From contig NC_058523.1 in the NCBI RefSeq assembly GCF_904849725.1, forward strand, positions 204,999,689 to 205,063,688: 64,000 bases of DNA. Reading direction: 5' to 3'. Position 1 is the stretch's first letter; each line of letters begins with the position of its first letter. Below, piece by piece: positions 58,444 through 64,000 of this stretch. Origin of the DNA: Hordeum vulgare subsp. vulgare (taxonomy: Eukaryota; Streptophyta; Magnoliopsida; Poales; Poaceae). The translations under genes and the position numbers were made by a program. The notes under the pieces were generated by a model. It searched no databases and was not told where the DNA came from. It saw only the letters and a program-made list of their open reading frames with translations.

Positions 58444-60225
58444 ACGTATCCTTCTCCCCTTTCATTGTATCATCTGTAGTATCATTTGTACATCTCTTCA
58501 GAGTTTTTGCCTGTTCTTATTTATTCTCTCTTTGCAAAAACAACAAAAAAATTATCTTTTCTTTTGCTTTTGCTTCACCTTTGGAAAACCCAAAAAGATT
58601 TCTTTTCTTTCTTTAGTTTGCTTTGTTTGCAGAGTTCAGCTCATGTCCATGGTAGTAATTGTGCTAGATTGTATATTTCTACGTTTGATCGTGCAAGTGA
58701 CGATGCAAGAATGATGAATACCGATGGAAGGAATGCAACAAGAAAAGCCGGTATGAACTCTATTTGTTTCTACTTTTGTACATATGCATGTACTTATGAT
58801 CTAGAGACGAGCTTGTAGCGACATAGTGTTATGATTACAATGTTTTCCCAGTAGTTCATGCTTTCTTTGTGACTAGTCTCAAATAGCTGGAGTGCATAAT
58901 GTGTTGTTGAAATGTTTTGCATGCATTGCATTGTTCATGGTTTGGCATATTGGAGTGATATTTCCCTTCGGAGAATTTCTGGATTGACTTGGCACATGCT
59001 TACAAATGTTTATAACTAGAAGTCTATCAAGCCTTGATGATCTTTTTATTTCACTGTAGTTATAGCGCTTTCATGCCCAATTCAATGTTGCTTTATCGCT
59101 CTGCATGATTATGACCGTTATTGCTCCCTAGTTGGTCGCTTCCCTGTGTTTTGCTAGCCTTCACCAGTACTAAGCGGACCGACTACTTGTGCATCCAAAA
59201 TCCTTAAAACCAGTTCCGCCATATGAGTCCACCATACCTACCTATATGCGGTACTTATGTGCCGTCCTAAGTAAATTTGCATGTGTCATATTCTTAATTT
59301 TCAAATAAATATTTTGTTTTGTATACCCGAATCGCTCATGTGATTACTAGGGGCTATCAGTATCTTCCATGCTAAGTAGGTTATTCTCAAGATATGTGTT
59401 GATTCACTATCATTCACGAGAAAGTGGCTGGTAACCGGGATGCCCAGTTCCATGCTCAAGGTCAAATCAAATTTAATGAAACAAAACTCCCCCGGGATTG
59501 TTGTTTATGGACGGTACCCGTGGATTCGGCCCGCCGTGTGATTGATCGGTGGAGGGGGAGTTAAAACTTTACTTTTCTGTTTGGGAACCGCCTATAATGT
59601 ATTTAGCATGGCAGATATTGAGATATCTTAGTTCTTACGTTGACAATGAAAGCATGCCATTCAAAATGTTGATTTATATCTGTTTAAAAGCTCAACCTGT
59701 GTCACCTCTGCAAATCAATGCTTCCCTATGCGAAGGGTCTATCTATTTTACTTTCCTGTTGAGTTGTCCTCTTCTTATAAAAAGCACCAACTATAGAGAG
59801 CATAATTGTCATTCTGAGTGTAATGTGCATTGTCCCAAAGCATTACATTATCTTTTGCATGATTGTGATATTGCTTATTCTGAAATATTTATTTCTAGTC
59901 TCCCTTAATACTCCGAAGGAGCGTCTACATTTATGTTTTGCTTCACTCATGGGGGATAATGAGATACCACTCTAGTATATCCAAGTCATATGCATTGTGA
60001 TCTCGTTATGATTTTCAGTTACATATTATTCATTCCTAGTTGTCTGAAACTCTTCACGTGATCGAAGGATTGCTTCATGCATTGTCTTTGTAGCATTACT
60101 TCAATACTTGTTGGACTTGTTCGTAGTGCATGCTTATATACATCTGATGAAGCTAAAGAGTTTGTCAAGTTTTCTTTGCCGCGTTCAGTTCGTTAAATTG
60201 AATTCCTTGAGGACAAGCAATATGC
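58444..60225 (+). other. Non-coding 3' region of C between the two polypurine tracts
   Basis: About 1.78 kb. It starts pyrimidine-rich, which gives hydrophobic frames at 58434-58818 that are not credible. Extra purine runs are at 59545-59563 (GGTGGAGGGGGAGTTAAAA). A weaker stem CTTG-AGGA-CAAG is at 60206-60217, in the place of the A and B stem-loop. Confidence 0.55.
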
Positions 60226-60240
60226 TAAGCTTGGGGGAGT
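60226..60240 (+). promoter_or_regulatory. Terminal polypurine tract of C
   Basis: TAAGCTTGGGGGAGT directly before the 3' LTR. Confidence 0.85.
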
Positions 60241-61606
60241 TGATACGTCTCAAACGTATCGACTTTTCCAAACACTTTTGCCATTGTTTTGGCCTCATTC
60301 TTGCAGGATTTGAATGAAACTAACCTGGACTGGCGCTGTTTTCAGCAGAGTTGCCTGTATGGTTTTACACTTGAGAAAATCCCATAAAAATTGAGAAAAT
60401 CCACACACCGGGAGGGACCATGGGCCAGAAGATGGGCCAGAGGGGAGCCATAGGGCCCCCAGGCGACCAGCTGGCGCGGCTTGCCCCCTGGCCACGCCGG
60501 GAGGCCGCCTGGGAAGGGCCCACCCCCTCTGGTGCCCTAATCTGGTTCCTATTTTTACCCGTGACGAGGAAATTCCAGAACATAAGTCGTTTTGCAAGTT
60601 CTCAACGCGGAGCCGCCGCCACCCTCGATTCTTCTTCGGGAGAGCTAATCTGGAGACTGTTTTGGCCTCCGGAGAGGGGAAATCGTCGCCATCATCATCA
60701 CCATCACCACTCCATCATCCTTCCATGGCTTCTCCCATCATGTGTGAGTAATTCCCTGCTGTAGGTGAAGGGGATGGGAGAGATTGGATTAGTTAGATCA
60801 TGTAATAGTTCGTCGGATTATTGGGGGCATGTTGCCTATCATCTACTATGGTGTTTCTCATCTTTGCTACTACTTGTTACTCTTAATGCTTGTCACTTTG
60901 GGCCCGAGTGCCATGATTTCAGATCTGAATACCTTATGTTTTCATGAATATATTTGTGTTCTAGATCCTATCTATGAGTAGTATGCACCTATTATAGTCT
61001 AGAACCGGCGATCCCAATGGTGACAGCTTGGGACACCAAAGGGGATGGGCTATAGTCTGAGGATTTCATGTATTCATTGATTGTTAATGCTTTGCTCCAG
61101 TGCTCTTTGACATGAGCACCTTAATATCCATAAGTACCTTTTTGCCCCGTTGATAGCGGGATGGTAGGACAAAAGATGTCGTTCAAGTTCTTATTGCAAG
61201 CATGTACGACTACCTCGGGATACATGCCTAATGTTTGATATATGCCTAGATGATCATTACTTTTCTATGTGCCTTGCCCCAAGTTAAATACATGATATAT
61301 CTCATCCATGACCAACCAACCATCTCCTTAGCCTACAGTGTTTTAATCCTACTAGTTACAAGTTACTTCACTTTCATCGATTTACTTTCGTTGCTTTGCC
61401 ACTATTATTTCTGTTGCCACCATCATTCCATATCACCGTTGCTACTAATATATTGTTGCCAAGCAAGTATCTTTTAGGTGCGGTTGAATTGACAACTCAA
61501 CTGTAAAAGCTTATAAATATTCGTTGGCTCCCCTTGTGTCGAATCAATAAATTGGGTTAACTTACCCGCGAAGACTGTTGCGATCCCCTACACTTGTGGG
61601 TTATCA
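60241..61606 (+). repeat. 3' LTR of element C (1366 bp)
   Basis: TGATACGTCTCAAACG to GTGGGTTATCA, followed by GGGTG. Two GGAGAG copies (60639-60644, 60671-60676) flank the 32 bp missing in the 5' LTR. Confidence 0.88.
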
Positions 61607-63897
61607 GGGTGAAGCAAGGAATTTCCTCCATGTCACAATGAGGAATATGGGTGTGATGAAATATCTACCTTCTCCCACAGAGCACAGAAGCATAGTACTT
61701 AAGTTGAGTTCTGGTCCATAACTTTCTGTGCCTGATGTGAAGCCTATCTTAAGGATTTTCTCCAGTGAAGAAATGATGTTCATCATAGAAGTATTGCTTC
61801 TGAAACTTTGGCCTCTTTAAGAAGGAATGATGAGGCTTTGGTTGAAGATTATGATGTTGTTCATCTTGAGGAGTTTTGGCCACCACAATTGCAGTTTCAG
61901 GATTCACCACTACAACTGCAGTTTCATCAGCAGTATTTCTATCCTAAGATGAGGCATTTTCCGCACGAGCTTGTTCTTCAGTTTGAGGAATTTGTTGTGC
62001 TGAAGGAGGAGATGCAGTTTCTGGCGCAACAGTTTCCTTTTCAGTTTCTTCAGTTGATGCAGTTGATTCTTGGTCTTGTGCTGATTCCACGTGTGAGCTC
62101 TTTTCTTCAGAGCCAGTTAGAATTTCAATGGCAACAGGAGTTTGAGGAATTTGAGTAATTATTGGTGAGTTTGGGTGAGCTTTTCCCAAAACTCATCATG
62201 GATAACAGGTGTGCTATTGCGAATGACTTCATCACCCTCTTTTTCTTCAACAGACATTTCTAGGTTTTGAGGAGGAGGTGTTGAGACTTGAATTTCTTCA
62301 TCAATTGGCGTTGATGCAGCAGAGAGGTTATCATCCATTTCCTCATCCTGTTCTGGAATGATGTGCTCTTCACCAAATGGTACAATCATATATGATGGTG
62401 CGACATTGAGGGGAGTCACATCCACTGTAGCTAATGATGCGGTAGGCATAGTCTTCAGTCATTTTTCCTCTAAAGACTTTGAAGTTGTTGAAGCCTTTCT
62501 CTTCTTGTCTTCTTTCTCAACAGCTTTTGTTTTCTTCACGTATGCTACAAACGGAAGAATCATTTTCATCACCTTTGAAGCCTGGCAGATTCTTCAACTG
62601 TAATATTCTGAGTAATTTCAGCAGTAGCTCATTCTTCATCTTCATCAGCATCAGTCAGTTGCACAGTATAGCTTGGCTGAGGATTTGTTGGTTTCTTTGG
62701 AGCAGCAACCCTATTGTTGTATTCATCAATTACAGTAGTTGCAGCTTTGACAAATTGCACTTTAACACCCTTGCGGTCTGCATGACGACTTGTGTACTTC
62801 TCGGTGAGGGTTTTCAATTGAGCCTGAGCCAAAACAAGTTTCTCAGTTGTCAGGTTAAGGATGTTTTGCTTCAAGTATTTCTCCTTTTTAACCTTTGCAA
62901 GCCTAGCTTGTTTATCTTGTTGATCCTTCCATTTTGCTTCATTAATGAATGAAGCAACCATAGAACTGACTCCATGAGGAAGTTTCAAATCATCAATTGG
63001 AGTGTTTGGATCCTCATACCAAAGATCGATGAAGTTCAGCAGTACTTTTGGATCCATTGCATGGGGAATGGTTCTACTAGTAGCTTGTGCAACCCGTTCT
63101 TGCTTGTTTGTGATGATAGCTTGAAGAGTTTCATCATCATAATCTTCACTTCCTTCTGATGCAGAAGGAATGTTGACAATCTTGCTTGGGCTTGGCCTTG
63201 TATCTCTACCAGCAGCCATCTTTGTCTTCAGCACACCAGGTGAAGATTTTGGAGCTGAGCCTGACGCAGATGGTATAGAGGAACTTGGACTTTCTGTCTG
63301 GTGTGACTGCAGAGGAGGTGAAGACTTTGGTGCAGTTGAGGACTTGGCAGTTGTTGTTGCTATTTTCTGAGAAATTTTCTCTTTTGTCAGTGTTGTTGAG
63401 AGTTTTCCCTTGAGACCTTGTTTCTTCATCAGAACCTTCTTCTGAGGTTTTTCTATAGGAGAAGCCTCAGCAGCAGAAGAAGTCGCGTCTGTAGCTGCAG
63501 CAGTAGAATCCTCATTAAACTTTGTGACAACATCTTTTGCCTTTTTCTGCAGCTTAGACAAATACTTGTCTTTTTCATCAAGGTAGTCCTCAATTGTGGC
63601 TACGCTTGATGGATGTGCTGCTTGTTGATCTCCCTGAGGCAATCTTTTGCAAGGAGGTTTGAGGGCAAACTTCTTGGCATATTTTGGAGTGACATACCTA
63701 TATTTATTCCACTCCTTTGCCCATCTGCGTTCAATCCTTTGAAGCATTATCTTGCATTTTTCCATGGTCTCTTTTCCATGAATTTCCTCATCAGGCATGT
63801 AGTACTCGGCATATATCTCCTCTGGGATCTCAAAGGCAGAGTTATGTTCCAGCTTCTTGCCACCCTTCTGTTTTCTGTCTTCCTCCTTTTTCGTCAA
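61607..63897 (-). pseudogene. Accessory (env-position) ORF of D, N-terminal part
   Basis: The longest frame is 63897-62629 (about 422 codons, no ATG at its start, a TGA in frame at 63958-63960). It contains PEEIYAEYYMPDEEIHG, a lysine/serine/threonine-rich region, SASEGSEDYDDETLQAII, MDPKVLLNFIDLWYEDPN and a likely coiled coil (KEKYLKQNILNLTTEKLVL). After the TGA at 62629 other frames go on: 62449-62159 (acidic, EEKEGDEVIRNSTP) and 62189-61944 (glutamate/threonine-rich), then down to element C. Parts of one large protein, perhaps more than 1,100 residues over all pieces. I know no function; its place before the 3' LTR is that of an env-like ORF. Confidence 0.6.
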
Positions 63898-64000
63898 TAG
63901 AGGTTCTGCTGAGGAATTTGTATTCTTGAGGTATTTGAGGACACATGTAAAGTTTCTTCAAGAAATGCTACAGATGAGTTAAGTTGACGAGAACCTAGTG
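63898..64000 (-). other. Continuation of element D at the window edge
   Basis: Another minus-strand frame (LGSRQLNSSVAFLEETLH) is open at 64000 and stops at 63898-63900, which suggests that the accessory ORF continues to the right with a further frameshift. Confidence 0.4.

Larger units (their letters stand above)
52412..61606 (+). mobile_element. Athila-like non-autonomous Gypsy element C, full length, plus strand
   Basis: 9195 bp with LTRs of 1356 and 1366 bp and a perfect target duplication GGGTG (52407-52411, 61607-61611). Same plan as A and B: primer site, gag-protease, second ORF, internal polypurine tract, non-coding region, terminal tract, LTR; again no RT or integrase. Sequence is clearly diverged from A and B (LTR start TGATACGTCTCAAACG against TGATACGTCTCCATCG), so it is another subfamily. 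It interrupts the accessory ORF of D. Confidence 0.88.
36921..64000 (-). mobile_element. Element D: minus-strand LTR retrotransposon, probably a Copia Sirevirus, right end outside the window
   Basis: Visible parts: 3' LTR (36921-48843, split by a nested insertion), polypurine tract, 3' non-coding DNA and a long accessory ORF (63897-49370, split twice). LTR ends are TGTAAGTGCATCG...CGCACTTTCA. The tract AAAAAGGGGGAGATT, extra GGGGGAG runs nearby and a large ORF between pol and 3' LTR are features I associate with Sireviruses (Maximus-like in wheat). No pol is in view, so this could instead be a Gypsy element. It is inserted in the H1 integrase; the left flank is CAAAT. Confidence 0.55.

Noticed and set aside
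1..64000. A novel cellular gene cluster or defence system
   Set aside because: Every coding segment is retroelement-derived and broken, and the boundaries are explained by LTR ends and target duplications.

Overview
This window is repeat DNA from a large plant genome. The LTR families, the nesting of one retrotransposon inside another and the absence of any convincing host gene point to a Triticeae grass (wheat, barley, rye or Aegilops). Nothing bacterial, no rRNA operon and no CRISPR array was seen. Almost every base can be assigned to an LTR retrotransposon or to one that another has interrupted. All coding regions are retroelement gag, protease, pol or accessory ORFs, and all are broken.

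Layout. (1) 1-7946: a minus-strand Copia element of the Angela/BARE type, cut by the window start, with a complete 1783-bp 5' LTR (6164-7946), an internally deleted 3' LTR (1-1156) and decayed gag-pol. (2) 7947-36920: a plus-strand Ty3/Gypsy element (host element H1) with a very long Sukkula-like LTR, then gag, protease, RT, RNase H and integrase. H1 is split by a minus-strand Athila-like element A (13212-23219, target duplication AAGGC), a 614-bp solo LTR (23745-24358) and a second minus-strand Athila-like element B (24889-34328, ATGAA). (3) 36921 to the window end: a minus-strand element D, probably a Copia Sirevirus, inserted in the integrase of H1. The 3' LTR of D carries a solo LTR of about 4.9 kb net (38032-48532, ATGAA), which itself carries a 5.57-kb Sukkula-like solo LTR (39498-45066, AAAGG). 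A long 3' accessory (env-position) ORF of D is cut by an Angela-type solo LTR (50276-52086, GAATC) and a plus-strand Athila-like element C (52412-61606, GGGTG).

Elements A, B and C share one architecture: LTR, tRNA-Asp-type primer site, a gag-protease ORF, a second ORF of unknown function, an internal copy of the polypurine tract, about 1.8 kb of non-coding DNA, the terminal polypurine tract and the LTR. None has reverse transcriptase, RNase H or integrase, so all three look non-autonomous and would have needed enzymes in trans.

The observations most worth a second look are: the second, internal polypurine tract kept in all three Athila-like elements; tRNA-like A-box/B-box modules in the transcribed half of the Sukkula-like LTRs, three of them in a row in one copy; an 85-bp LTR extension in element A carrying extra primer-site-like copies; an 0.8-kb tandem duplication at the end of the H1 LTR; and the long interrupted ORF of D. 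Family names come from recognition of LTR ends and protein motifs, not from a database search.
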